A stretch of DNA of 64,000 nucleotides from Terriglobus aquaticus (lineage in GTDB: Bacteria > Acidobacteriota > Terriglobia > Terriglobales > Acidobacteriaceae): NCBI RefSeq assembly GCF_025685415.1, contig NZ_JAGSYB010000001.1, positions 2,604,001 to 2,668,000 of the forward strand, in the 5' to 3' direction. Positions 1 through 8,308 of the stretch are shown here, in pieces. The position numbers and the translations under genes were made by a program. Numbering within the stretch: the stretch's first letter is position 1; the number at the start of each line of letters is the position of its first letter. The notes under the pieces were generated by a model. That model ran no database searches. It worked only from the letters and a program-made list of their open reading frames with translations, and was not told the DNA's origin.

Positions 1-668
1 GCGCTCTGCAGACCGTCTGCATCTTTGTGGGCCAGCGGGTGTGGCCACAGGCGCGGACGCACTTTACCAAGCTCGACTTCGATCCGAAACGACTGCAGGT
101 GCCGTTCCTGCGCGAGCAGCTCAACCCACATTCCGGCACATTCGTGTTTACGTTGCGGGTCACGCTGACCTCGCTGCTGGCTACCGTGGTGTACCGCCAC
201 CTAAACTTTCCCAACGCCTACTGGATCGGCATGACAGCCGTGCTGGTTCCAAAGCCGGAGTGGACGCTGACCGCGGCGCGCTCGGTGCTGCGGACCGCCG
301 GTACCCTGCTGGGCGCGCTGATCAGCACGCTGCTGGTCGTCAGCGCGCACCCGCATGGCTTGGCACTCACCGCGCTGGTGATCGTGTTCCTGTTCCTTAG
401 CTACTTGTGGACCAACGTGAACTACGGCGCGTTCTCTGTGGTGCTCACGGGGTATATCTGCTTTCTGCTGGCGATCGTCCGGCAGCCAGCGCACAGCGTG
501 CTGGAACACCGCATGGGAGCGACGGCCGCGGGTTGCGGCATCGCCGTGGGCGTTCACCTGGTCGTGCTGGGGCTGCGGAAGGCCGGGCACTTCACCGTGG
601 ATCGGGTCCACACCTTGGAGGAGCGCTTCGGCTGGCGCTCCGTTCCGGCCGAAGAAAGCATGCACTAG
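1..668 (+). CDS. FUSC-family inner-membrane protein, C-terminal part (5' end outside the window)
   Basis: The reading frame is already open at the left edge and runs for 221 visible residues, so only the C-terminal part is present. It shows several hydrophobic segments, including a stretch with the VLVPKPEWTLTAARSVLRTAGT pattern typical of the second membrane block of FUSC / aromatic-acid-exporter proteins (YccS/AaeB-like), where a Tyr/Trp-Ile-Thr-like stretch is followed by a basic amphipathic helix and glycine-rich membrane helices. Such proteins are thought to export small aromatic acids or similar compounds; the substrate here cannot be told. It converges on the KdsC-like gene with an 11-base gap. 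The family call is fairly good; the specific function is open. Confidence 0.65.
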   Translation, partial: ALQTVCIFVGQRVWPQARTHFTKLDFDPKRLQVPFLREQLNPHSGTFVFTLRVTLTSLLATVVYRHLNFPNAYWIGMTAVLVPKPEWTLTAARSVLRTAGTLLGALISTLLVVSAHPHGLALTALVIVFLFLSYLWTNVNYGAFSVVLTGYICFLLAIVRQPAHSVLEHRMGATAAGCGIAVGVHLVVLGLRKAGHFTVDRVHTLEERFGWRSVPAEESMH

Positions 669-679
669 CCCGAGCGGGA

Positions 680-1285
680 CTACATGCCGCCGGAGCCAAT
701 GTCCGGGCTCTTGTTTTCCTTGCTGAGGTAAAAGCCGATGGCTTCGTCGAGCCGGCCCTGTGACTCCAGGATGAAGTCGATCACGTCGCGACCGGCGCCA
801 AGACCGCCGGCATGCGGCGTGACCCAGTGCGCCTCGCGCTTCACCTGCTCGCGTGCGTTCCACGTTGCCACGGCAAAGCCGACCTGGCGCATGGGCGGGA
901 GGTCGATGATGTCGTCACCGACGTACGCCATCTCCTCGAGCCCGACGGCTTCGCTCGTCGCGATCTTTGCCAGCGCTTCGGTCTTGAAGTGCGCCCCCTG
1001 GTAGAGGTGGTCGACCTTCAGGTCGCGCATGCGTACTGCGACCGTGTCCGACTGCCGCTTGGTGATGATGCCAACCTTCAAACCGGCCGCGCGCGCAATG
1101 GCGATACCGAGGCCGTCGTGTGCGGTGAAGCCCTTCACCTCAACCGCAGTCGGTTCCCCGTTGCTGTCCTTACCGGTGGGTACGAAGAAGAGGCGACCGT
1201 CCGTCAGCACTCCGTCCACATCGAACACGATCACCTTCACGCGCCGGGCGCGCTCTGCCGCTGACATCTCGTTTGCATCGCTCAT
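680..1285 (-). CDS. KdsC-like HAD phosphatase (3-deoxy-D-manno-octulosonate 8-phosphate phosphatase family)
   Basis: A 201-residue HAD-superfamily phosphatase of the small, capless type. Motif I is FDVDGVLTDG (Asp22 nucleophile, Asp24 acid/base), motif II is IITKRQSD near 73-80, and motif III is GDDIIDLP at 123-130, an arrangement characteristic of KdsC, which removes phosphate from KDO-8-P on the way to lipopolysaccharide KDO. The GGLGAGRDVIDF stretch near 160-171 also fits the family. I start at the ATG at 1285 because the frame upstream of it looks non-coding. The 30-residue tail is somewhat longer than usual. No kdsA, kdsB or kdsD gene is next to it, so a related sugar phosphatase cannot be excluded. 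Confidence 0.8.
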   Translation of the reverse strand: MSDANEMSAAERARRVKVIVFDVDGVLTDGRLFFVPTGKDSNGEPTAVEVKGFTAHDGLGIAIARAAGLKVGIITKRQSDTVAVRMRDLKVDHLYQGAHFKTEALAKIATSEAVGLEEMAYVGDDIIDLPPMRQVGFAVATWNAREQVKREAHWVTPHAGGLGAGRDVIDFILESQGRLDEAIGFYLSKENKSPDIGSGGM

Positions 1286-1442
1286 AGTGCCTATTTTCGC
1301 AGGGCGGTCACCCGGCGCAATTTGGCGAATTGCCGGGGAGAAAACCGGTAGGAAGTGGTGGCATCGCACTAGATGTCGATCTGCTGCACGCCCCGCCCCG
1401 GAGTGGCTGGAGCGCAGGAGACGCGCTTGAAAGGAATCCCCG

Positions 1443-1952
1443 ATGAAGATCTTTTCCGCAAACCTCCAAACGCTGCAGGAGCTGTACAACAACGAGCTTC
1501 GCAAGGCTCTCGACCTGGAAGAGCAGATTGTGAAGGCTTTGCCGACCATGATCGAGAAGTCCAGCGATACGCAGTTGAAGCAGGCCTTTCAGTCGCACCT
1601 GCAGGAGAGCGAACTGCACGTGGACAAGGTGAAACAGTTGCTGAGCCAGCAGGAAGACTCGGACAGCCAGACCTGCAAGGTGATTCACGCGCTAGTCACC
1701 GAAGCGCAGGACACCATCAAGGATGTGAACGATCCTGACGTGCTGGATGTGGCGTTGATTGGTGCCGGCCAGCAGGTGGAGCATCATGAGATCGCTGTGT
1801 ACGGCACCCTGAAGAACTGGGCAGCCCTGCTGGGCCGCACGCAGGACGCGCAGGTGCTGGAGAGCATTCTGAACGACGAAAAGCACGCGGATAAGCTGCT
1901 GTCGCAGGTGGCGGACCGTGTGAACAGCGACGCCGCGGCTGTGGCAGCGTAA
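1443..1952 (+). CDS. DUF892 / YciE-like ferritin-like protein
   Basis: A 169-residue, almost entirely helical protein with the start MKIFSANLQTLQELYNNELR typical of the DUF892 ferritin-like family (YciE/YciF). The helices carry regularly placed Glu and His residues (QESELHVDKV around 53-62, QQVEHHEIAVYG around 110-121, NDEKHADKLL near 145-154) that match the E..ExxH pattern of a four-helix di-metal bundle. Members are stress- or stationary-phase-linked in other bacteria, but their biochemical role is not settled. It stands alone, followed by a strong hairpin terminator. It has no signal peptide and is predicted cytoplasmic. Confidence 0.85.
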   Translation: MKIFSANLQTLQELYNNELRKALDLEEQIVKALPTMIEKSSDTQLKQAFQSHLQESELHVDKVKQLLSQQEDSDSQTCKVIHALVTEAQDTIKDVNDPDVLDVALIGAGQQVEHHEIAVYGTLKNWAALLGRTQDAQVLESILNDEKHADKLLSQVADRVNSDAAAVAA

Positions 1953-1975
1953 CCTTTCGATTTCGATGTAGCAGC

Positions 1976-1998
1976 AAGGCCCGGCTTTGCCGGGCCTT
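1976..1998 (+). terminator. Rho-independent-type terminator after the DUF892 gene
   Basis: A perfect 9-bp inverted repeat (AAGGCCCGG / CCGGGCCTT) with a 5-base loop lies 24 bases after the DUF892 stop and is followed by a T-rich run (TTTGTTGTTTG). It separates that gene from the Lhr helicase gene. Confidence 0.75.
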
Positions 1999-2082
1999 TG
2001 TTGTTTGCACCAGCGCTGCTGCACTCTGCGCCACCACGGCACCAGGGCGAATACCCGGCGAAGCTGCGCGGTAGAATGCCCT

Positions 2083-5000
2083 ATGGCTTCCCTCGCCATG
2101 GCGTCCCCGGAATCCCTGGCCTTTGAGCACCCCGCGCTGGCCTGGGCGCACCCGGTTGTGCGCGAATGGTTCCTCCAGCGGTTCGGATCGCCAACCGAGC
2201 CGCAGATCGAAGGCTGGCCCGCCATTGTCCGTGGTGATGCGACTCTGATCTCTGCGCCGACCGGCTCCGGCAAGACGCTGACGGCGTTTCTGGTCGCGAT
2301 CAACGAACTGTTTGTCGAAGCCGTTGAGGGACGGCTACCCGCGACCACGCAGATCGTCTACGTCTCGCCCCTGAAGGCGTTGTCCAATGACGTGCAAAAG
2401 AATCTGGATGAGCCGCTGAAAGAGATCCTGGCGCTGGCGCTGGAACGCGGCTACCTCCTGCCGCAGATCCGCACCGGCGTGCGCACCGGCGACACCTTGC
2501 CGAAGGAACGCCTGGCGATGCTGAAGGCGCCACCGCACATCCTGGTGACCACGCCGGAGTCGCTGTACCTGCTGCTGACCAGTGCCAAGGCTCGCGAGAA
2601 TTTGCGCTGCGTGCGAACGGTGATCGTCGACGAGATTCACGCCATGGCCGATGACAAGCGCGGCGCGCACCTGGCGCTGACACTCGAGCGGCTGGACGCG
2701 ATCGTGACCGGCGAGAACCGTCTGAGCCCCGGCAGCATGCTGACGGGCAGAAGCACACCTCCTCAGCGCATCGGCTTGTCCGCGACGCAGAATCCGATTG
2801 AGCTGGTCGCGGACTTTCTTACCGGCGCTGAAGGAAAGCGCGCCACCATTGTGCAGGTGGGTCAGCGCCGCAAGCTGGACCTGGCGATCGAGATTCCGTC
2901 GTCGGAGCTGAGCAGTGTGTGCGACAGCAAGATGTGGGTCGATGTGTTCGATCGCGTCGCGCAGCTCTGCCGCGAGCACAAATCGACGCTGGTGTTTGTG
3001 AACACGCGCCGCATGACCGAGCGGCTGTGCGGCGCTCTCGCCGAACGACTTGGCCCGGAGAACGTGGCTGCGCACCACGGGTCGCTCTCGCGTGCGCTGC
3101 GACTGGATGCCGAGCAGCGGCTGAAGGCCGGTGAAATCCAGGCGCTGGTCGCCACGGCTTCGCTCGAGCTTGGCATCGATATCGGCGCGGTCGATCTCGT
3201 CATTCAACTGAACAGCACGCGCGCCGTTGCGGCAGCCATGCAGCGTGTGGGTCGCGCGGGCCACTGGCGCGGTGCAACGCCAAAGGGCCGATTCTTTGCG
3301 ACAACGCGTGACGACCTCTTGGAGCAGGCGGCACTGGTGCAGGCGATGCGTTCCGGATCGCTGGACAGGCTGGAGATCCCACCCAAGCCGCTCGACATCC
3401 TGATGCAGCAGATGGTCGCGATGTGCGCCGCCGAGCCGTGGGAAGAGGACGCGCTCTTCCGGCTGGTTACGCGTGCGTATCCCTACCGCGATCTGACGCG
3501 CGCGGAGTTCGACGAGCTGGTGACACTGCTGCACCAGGGCATCGAAAGCTCGCGCGGGCGCTACGGCGCGTACCTGCTGCGCGATGGCATCGCGGGCCAA
3601 CTGCACCCGCGCCGGGGTGCGCGCATTACCGCGATCGGGAATGGCGGAGCGATTCCGGACACGGCGATCTTTAGCGTGATCCTGCAGCCGGAAGGCACAC
3701 AGATCGCCACGCTGGACGAGCACTACGCGATCGATTCCGGGCCGGGCGACGTAATCCAGCTTGGCAACGCGAGCTGGCGCGTTCTGGTGGTCGAGAAAGA
3801 AGGCCGCGTTCTGGTGGAAGACGCGCACGGCGCTCCGCCGAACGTGCCGTTCTGGGCCGGCGAAGCTCCGCAGCGCACGGACGTTCTGTCGGACTTCGTA
3901 AGTGCGTTGCGCGAGGAGATCTGCACGCGCACATCGGGTCTGCACCACGAGCGCATTACGCTTGATGATCCGCAGGTTGCGGAGGTCTGCGCGTGGCTGA
4001 TGGACGAGTGCTGCGTGTGCGAGTCGGGGGCGCGGCAACTGGTGCAGTACGTGGTCTCCGGCTGCGCGGTGCTGGGCGCGGTGCCAAGCAAGAAGCGCAT
4101 CATCGCCGAGCGCTTCTTTGATGAGGGCGGCGGCATGCAGTTGATCCTGCACGCGCCTTTTGGCGGCCGCATCAATCGCGCGTGGGGACTGGCGCTGCGC
4201 AAGCGCTTCTGCCGCGGCTTCAACTATGAACTGCAGGCCGCCGCGACGGACAACGGCATCAACATCTGCCTCGCCGAGCAGCACAGCTTTCCACTCTCGG
4301 ACGTCTTCCACTACCTGACCGACGGCACCGCGAAGGAGCTGCTGGAGCAGGCGGCGCTGGCCTCGCCGATCTTCAAGACACGCTGGCGCTGGGCGGCGAA
4401 CCGGTCGCTGCAACTCTTGCGATTTCAGAAGGGCAAGAAGGTCCCGCCGCAGGTGCAGCGTACGCGTGGTGAAGACCTGCTGGCCTCTGTTTTTCCGCAG
4501 GCGGCAGCGTGCTTTGAGACGATCGTCGGCGACATCCAGATTCCCGACCACCCGCTGGTGCGCGAGGTGATGCAGGACGTGCTGCAAGAGGCCATGGACC
4601 TGGAAGGCCTGCAGCAGGTGTTGCGCGACATGGATTCAGGTGCGATCGAATGCATTGCGGTGGATACGCCCGTGCCGTCGCAGTTTTCGCACGAGCTGCT
4701 GAACGCCAACCAGAACAGCTTCCTGGACGAGGCAGATCTCGAAGAGCGTCGCGCGCGCGCTGTTTCACTGCGCCGAACCATTCCGGATTCCGTACTGGGC
4801 GAAGCTGGCCGGCTCGATCCAGCGGCCATCCTCCAAGCGCGCTGTGAAATCTGGCCCGACCTGCGCGGTGAGCACGAATTGCATGATCTGCTGTTCAACA
4901 CCGTCGCCTTGCCGCTGTCACTGTTCGACATTGAAAAAAGTGTTGGAACGAAAGCGAACGAACTGCTGGCGCATCGTGCGCAGGCGGCGCGTCACTGGCC

Positions 5001-6687
5001 GCTATTTTTTGAGCGGTTGCAGGCCCGCGGACGCTCCGCAACGGTGCAGTTCGGAGATGAAGTTTGCTGGGTGGCAACGGAGCGGCTGCAACACGCGCAC
5101 GCACTGCTCGGCATCTGCTCGTCCGTGCCCTCCGAGAATGCCGGTTCAGAAGCTGTGCCCGGCTCGCTCGTTGCCCCCACGTCGGCCGATCTCCCCTCTG
5201 CTGCGGATGCTCTGAAGCTGCTCACGCAAGGACTGCTCCAACTTGTGGGACCTACCACGTCGAACCAGCTTGCTGCGATGTACGGCCTGCAGCCGCGCGC
5301 CCTGTTCCAGCAACTGGTGCAGATGGAGGTGCAGGGCGTTGCGATGCGCGGCGTGTTTGAGGGCACCACAACCACCGACGATGTGGAGATCGAGTGGTGC
5401 GAGCGGCGCATCCTGCAGCGCATCCATCGCCTCACGCTGGGCGCGCTGCGCAAGCAAATCCAGTCCGTCACACCGGCGGTGTTTCTGCGATGGCTGACGC
5501 GTTGGCAGCACCTTGCGCCGCAAACGCAGCTTTCCGGCGAAGAAGGCGTGCTCGAGGCTCTGCTGCAGTTGGAAGGCTTTGAAGCTCCGGCGGTGGAGTG
5601 GGAACGAACCTTGCTGCCTGCGCGTGTTCGCGATTACAGCCCGCAGTGGCTCGACGCCTTGTGTCTTTCCGGTGCGGTGGGATGGGGACGCATTTCGCCA
5701 CATCCGGCATGGGCCGCGGGCGATGGCGCGGCGCCGCGCCGGGTGATCCCCACCAACATGGCGCCGATCACGTTCTATGTGCGTGAGTCTGCGGATTGGC
5801 TGGCCAGCGCGCTCGCGGCCAAACAAGTGGACGAAGCGAAGCTTGCCGCTGCGCTGAGTCCTGAGGCGCTGAGTGTGCGCGCGACTCTGCGGGACCGCGG
5901 AGCCTGCTTCACGGCGGACCTGCAGCGGATATGCACCCTGTCGAAGCCGCAAACGCAATCTGCGCTGTGGGAACTGGCTACCGCCGGTCTTGCTGCGGCC
6001 GACGGCTTCGATCAGTTGCGCCAGATGATGGACCCACGGCGCAAGCCACTGGCGACCGAGCCGGTTGCAAATGGAACGAGGCGCGGCACGCGCTCCACCA
6101 GCGGGCGATGGTCGCTCTTCCTCGAGGATGACGCTCCACAACGGACCGCGCCCGAACGCGCCCGGCTCAACGAAGCGGCACTGGAATCTGCGACACGCGT
6201 CCTGCTGGCGCGGTACGGCATTCTCTTTCGGGATCTGCTGGCGCGTGAGACAAACGCACCACCCTGGCGCGATCTGCTGCGCATGCTGCGCCGCCTGGAA
6301 GCACGCGGCGATGTGCGTGGAGGACGGTTTGTTTCCGGCTTTAATGGTGAGCAATTCGCCTTGCCGGAGGCGGTGGAATCCCTGCGCGCCACCAGGGACA
6401 TTTCGCACGATGAAGTGCTTTCGATGGCCGCGTGCGATCCGGTCAACCTGGTTGGCATCTTGGTTCCCGGAGAACGCACTGCAGCGGTGGCGGGCAGGCG
6501 CGTCTATCTGCGAAACGGCGCAGCCTGCGACGAGGCTGGCGACTTGCTGGACGCAGTCGCGACGGCGGACGGCATTCGCAAGGCGAAGCGGGATACGGCT
6601 CCGCGGCCGCTGGCAGCGACGCCGGGTGCGGGCGGGATCGAAACGCCGTCGGGCCATGTCTCCGCGCAAGGTGGCCTGTTTGCCTGA
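2083..6687 (+). CDS. lhr: Lhr-type superfamily 2 DEAD/DEAH-box helicase (full length)
   Basis: A 1534-residue ATP-dependent helicase. Walker A is APTGSGKT (about 58-65), the motif II box is DEIH (183-186), followed by GLSATQNP (motif III) and the motif VI stretch MQRVGRAGHW. The length matches long bacterial Lhr, which joins a helicase core with its winged-helix and Lhr domains to a large C-terminal region, rather than the short ligase-associated helicase of about 800 residues. Lhr proteins are 3'-5' DNA or RNA:DNA translocases linked to repair. I chose the ATG at 2083; upstream sequence overlaps a terminator. A TAGAAT box at 2072-2077 ends only 5 bases before this ATG, so a leaderless transcript is possible. 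The 3' end overlaps the DUF5522 gene by 32 bases. Confidence 0.92.
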   Translation: MASLAMASPESLAFEHPALAWAHPVVREWFLQRFGSPTEPQIEGWPAIVRGDATLISAPTGSGKTLTAFLVAINELFVEAVEGRLPATTQIVYVSPLKALSNDVQKNLDEPLKEILALALERGYLLPQIRTGVRTGDTLPKERLAMLKAPPHILVTTPESLYLLLTSAKARENLRCVRTVIVDEIHAMADDKRGAHLALTLERLDAIVTGENRLSPGSMLTGRSTPPQRIGLSATQNPIELVADFLTGAEGKRATIVQVGQRRKLDLAIEIPSSELSSVCDSKMWVDVFDRVAQLCREHKSTLVFVNTRRMTERLCGALAERLGPENVAAHHGSLSRALRLDAEQRLKAGEIQALVATASLELGIDIGAVDLVIQLNSTRAVAAAMQRVGRAGHWRGATPKGRFFATTRDDLLEQAALVQAMRSGSLDRLEIPPKPLDILMQQMVAMCAAEPWEEDALFRLVTRAYPYRDLTRAEFDELVTLLHQGIESSRGRYGAYLLRDGIAGQLHPRRGARITAIGNGGAIPDTAIFSVILQPEGTQIATLDEHYAIDSGPGDVIQLGNASWRVLVVEKEGRVLVEDAHGAPPNVPFWAGEAPQRTDVLSDFVSALREEICTRTSGLHHERITLDDPQVAEVCAWLMDECCVCESGARQLVQYVVSGCAVLGAVPSKKRIIAERFFDEGGGMQLILHAPFGGRINRAWGLALRKRFCRGFNYELQAAATDNGINICLAEQHSFPLSDVFHYLTDGTAKELLEQAALASPIFKTRWRWAANRSLQLLRFQKGKKVPPQVQRTRGEDLLASVFPQAAACFETIVGDIQIPDHPLVREVMQDVLQEAMDLEGLQQVLRDMDSGAIECIAVDTPVPSQFSHELLNANQNSFLDEADLEERRARAVSLRRTIPDSVLGEAGRLDPAAILQARCEIWPDLRGEHELHDLLFNTVALPLSLFDIEKSVGTKANELLAHRAQAARHWPLFFERLQARGRSATVQFGDEVCWVATERLQHAHALLGICSSVPSENAGSEAVPGSLVAPTSADLPSAADALKLLTQGLLQLVGPTTSNQLAAMYGLQPRALFQQLVQMEVQGVAMRGVFEGTTTTDDVEIEWCERRILQRIHRLTLGALRKQIQSVTPAVFLRWLTRWQHLAPQTQLSGEEGVLEALLQLEGFEAPAVEWERTLLPARVRDYSPQWLDALCLSGAVGWGRISPHPAWAAGDGAAPRRVIPTNMAPITFYVRESADWLASALAAKQVDEAKLAAALSPEALSVRATLRDRGACFTADLQRICTLSKPQTQSALWELATAGLAAADGFDQLRQMMDPRRKPLATEPVANGTRRGTRSTSGRWSLFLEDDAPQRTAPERARLNEAALESATRVLLARYGILFRDLLARETNAPPWRDLLRMLRRLEARGDVRGGRFVSGFNGEQFALPEAVESLRATRDISHDEVLSMAACDPVNLVGILVPGERTAAVAGRRVYLRNGAACDEAGDLLDAVATADGIRKAKRDTAPRPLAATPGAGGIETPSGHVSAQGGLFA

Positions 6688-6892
6688 CGAGCCCGCAGGT
6701 CTCGCTCCGGAAGACTTCTACTACGAAGGCCCATACCTGGTCTTCACCGCGGCATACCACCTGAAGCGCGGGTACTGCTGCGGCAGCGGATGCCGGCACT
6801 GCCCCTACGGCGACGAGAAAGCATCCCCGAAATCGGGCTGTGATGACCCGGCCGCGACCGCCGCTACAATGGAACAGGACAGGGGAAATTGA
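6656..6892 (+). CDS. DUF5522 small cysteine-rich protein
   Basis: A 78-residue protein starting inside the 3' end of lhr in a different frame. Its core, EDFYYEGPYLVFTAAYHLKR followed by GYCCGSGCRHCPYG (40-52), is the hallmark of the DUF5522 family: a short aromatic strand pair and a C-C-x3-C-x2-C cluster that could hold a metal or an Fe-S centre. The function is unknown. The stop codon shares bases with the start of yggX (TGATG), so the two are probably translationally coupled, placing this protein in an iron/heme context. The C-terminal 20 residues are low-complexity. The family call is good; the start could also be one of the few codons upstream. Confidence 0.8.
   Translation: MSPRKVACLPDEPAGLAPEDFYYEGPYLVFTAAYHLKRGYCCGSGCRHCPYGDEKASPKSGCDDPAATAATMEQDRGN
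6865..6870 (+). promoter_or_regulatory. Possible internal -10 box ahead of yggX and the hem genes
   Basis: TACAAT sits inside the end of the DUF5522 gene, 21 bases before the yggX ATG and just upstream of its ribosome binding site (AGGGG, 6881-6885). No convincing -35 hexamer is seen, so this is a weak candidate for an internal promoter that would let yggX-hemEHG be transcribed apart from lhr. Confidence 0.25.
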
Positions 6893-7164
6893 TGGCACAC
6901 ATGGTGTTTTGCGCGAAGTACAAGCAGGAACTGCCGGGACTGGACGAGCCGCCGTTCGACTCCGAGCTGGGTCAGAAGGTGTACAAGACCATCAGCCAGC
7001 GCGCGTGGAACGAGTGGGTCGAGCGGCAGAAGATGCTGTTGAACGAATATCGTTTGCAGCCCTGGACCCCGCAAGCGCAGGAGTTCCTGGTGGAGCAGAT
7101 GAACGATTTCTTCTACGGCTCCGGCGGCGAACTGCCGAAGGAATACGTCGCTCCGACAGCCTAA
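6892..7164 (+). CDS. YggX-family Fe(2+)-trafficking / oxidative damage protection protein
   Basis: A 90-residue cytoplasmic protein with the YggX signature: MVFCAKYKQE with the conserved Cys at position 7, then PPFDSELGQKVYKTISQRAW and the WVERQKMLLNEYRL helix. In enteric bacteria YggX protects Fe-S clusters from oxidation and takes part in iron trafficking. I use the ATG at 6892, which has AGGGG six bases upstream and overlaps the DUF5522 stop as TGATG; a TTG one codon earlier is possible. It sits 19 bases before hemE, so it is part of an iron and heme unit. Confidence 0.93.
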   Translation: MAHMVFCAKYKQELPGLDEPPFDSELGQKVYKTISQRAWNEWVERQKMLLNEYRLQPWTPQAQEFLVEQMNDFFYGSGGELPKEYVAPTA

Positions 7165-7183
7165 CTGCGTCACAGGAGAACCG

Positions 7184-8308
7184 ATGACGCAAACCGCAGC
7201 CATTCTTGGCGGGTCGACCCTAGCAAGCGACACACCGCCGCCGCACCGGAGCGACAGCCGATTCGTGCGTGCTTGTCTGCGGCAGCAGGTGGATCGCACC
7301 CCTGTGTGGTTCCTGCGCCAGGCGGGTCGCTACATGCCGGAGTATATGGCGGTGCGCCGCCATCATTCGCTGCTCGAGATCTGCCGAACACCAGAGATCG
7401 CGGCAGAGGTGACGATCACCGCGGCAGAGCGCCTTGGCGTTGACGCGGCGATCATCTTTGCCGACCTGCTGCTGCCGTTCACGCCGATGGGACTCGACTT
7501 CGAGTTTGTGAACGGCGAGGGCCCGGTGGTGCATCAGCCGGTCCGCACGCGCGAGCAGATCGCGGCTCTGCGCACCGACGGCGCCGGCGAGCTGGAGTAC
7601 GTTGCGCAGGCAATTGCGACGGTGGCCAAGCACTTTGCGGCACCGCGCGCGGATGGAGACCGTTTGGGGATCATCGGCTTCTGCGGAGCGCCTTTTACGC
7701 TCGCCAGTTACATGATCGAGGGCGGGTCGTCGCGCAATTACATCGAGACGAAGAAGCTGATGTACACCGATCGCGATGCCTGGACGATGCTCTGCGACAA
7801 GCTGGTGACGGTGCTGACGGAGTACGCCGCGCAGCAGGTGCGGGCGGGCGCGGATGTGCTGCAGGTGTTCGATAGCTGGGCCGGCGCGCTCTCGGTTGAG
7901 GACTATCGCGAATACGTTCTGCCTGCAACGACGCAACTGGTGCAAAGCATCAAGGCGCTGGGCGTGCCGGTGATTTATTTCGGCGTCGATACCGCTTCGC
8001 TGCTGAGCACCATGCGCGAGACCGGTGCCGATGTTCTGGGCCTGGACTGGCGCGTTCCCCTGGATGAGGGCTGGCGGCTGGCGGGCAAGAGCATCGCGGT
8101 GCAGGGCAATCTTGATCCGATTACGCTGTTCGCGCCGCAAGAAATTCTGCATGCTCGCGTGAAATCGGTTCTGGATGCGGCGGGAAACCGGCCAGGACAC
8201 ATCTTCAACCTGGGTCACGGAATCGTTCCGGGTACGCCGGTCGAGAACGTGATTGCGGTGGGGCAGTGGGTGCGCGAACTGAGCGCCCGGAGCGGAGCCG
8301 CGCAATGA
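7184..8308 (+). CDS. hemE: Uroporphyrinogen decarboxylase
   Basis: A 374-residue enzyme that removes four carboxyl groups from uroporphyrinogen III to give coproporphyrinogen III. The substrate-binding RQAGRYMPEY motif lies at 45-54, the catalytic Asp is in FADLLLPF (92-99), and GFCGAPFTLASYMIEGG follows near 166-182. The first 22 residues are a variable, non-conserved extension; a start further in cannot be excluded. It is cytoplasmic. The TGA overlaps the ATG of the ferrochelatase gene by four bases (ATGA). Confidence 0.97.
   Translation: MTQTAAILGGSTLASDTPPPHRSDSRFVRACLRQQVDRTPVWFLRQAGRYMPEYMAVRRHHSLLEICRTPEIAAEVTITAAERLGVDAAIIFADLLLPFTPMGLDFEFVNGEGPVVHQPVRTREQIAALRTDGAGELEYVAQAIATVAKHFAAPRADGDRLGIIGFCGAPFTLASYMIEGGSSRNYIETKKLMYTDRDAWTMLCDKLVTVLTEYAAQQVRAGADVLQVFDSWAGALSVEDYREYVLPATTQLVQSIKALGVPVIYFGVDTASLLSTMRETGADVLGLDWRVPLDEGWRLAGKSIAVQGNLDPITLFAPQEILHARVKSVLDAAGNRPGHIFNLGHGIVPGTPVENVIAVGQWVRELSARSGAAQ

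Noticed and set aside
2335-4587. A 750-residue open frame on the minus strand
   Set aside because: It lies antisense to the lhr coding region, has no recognisable domain and shows the Arg/Gln/His-rich composition typical of shadow frames in GC-rich genes.
5146-6669. A 507-residue minus-strand frame opposite the C-terminal part of lhr
   Set aside because: Arg-rich shadow of the lhr frame with no motif.
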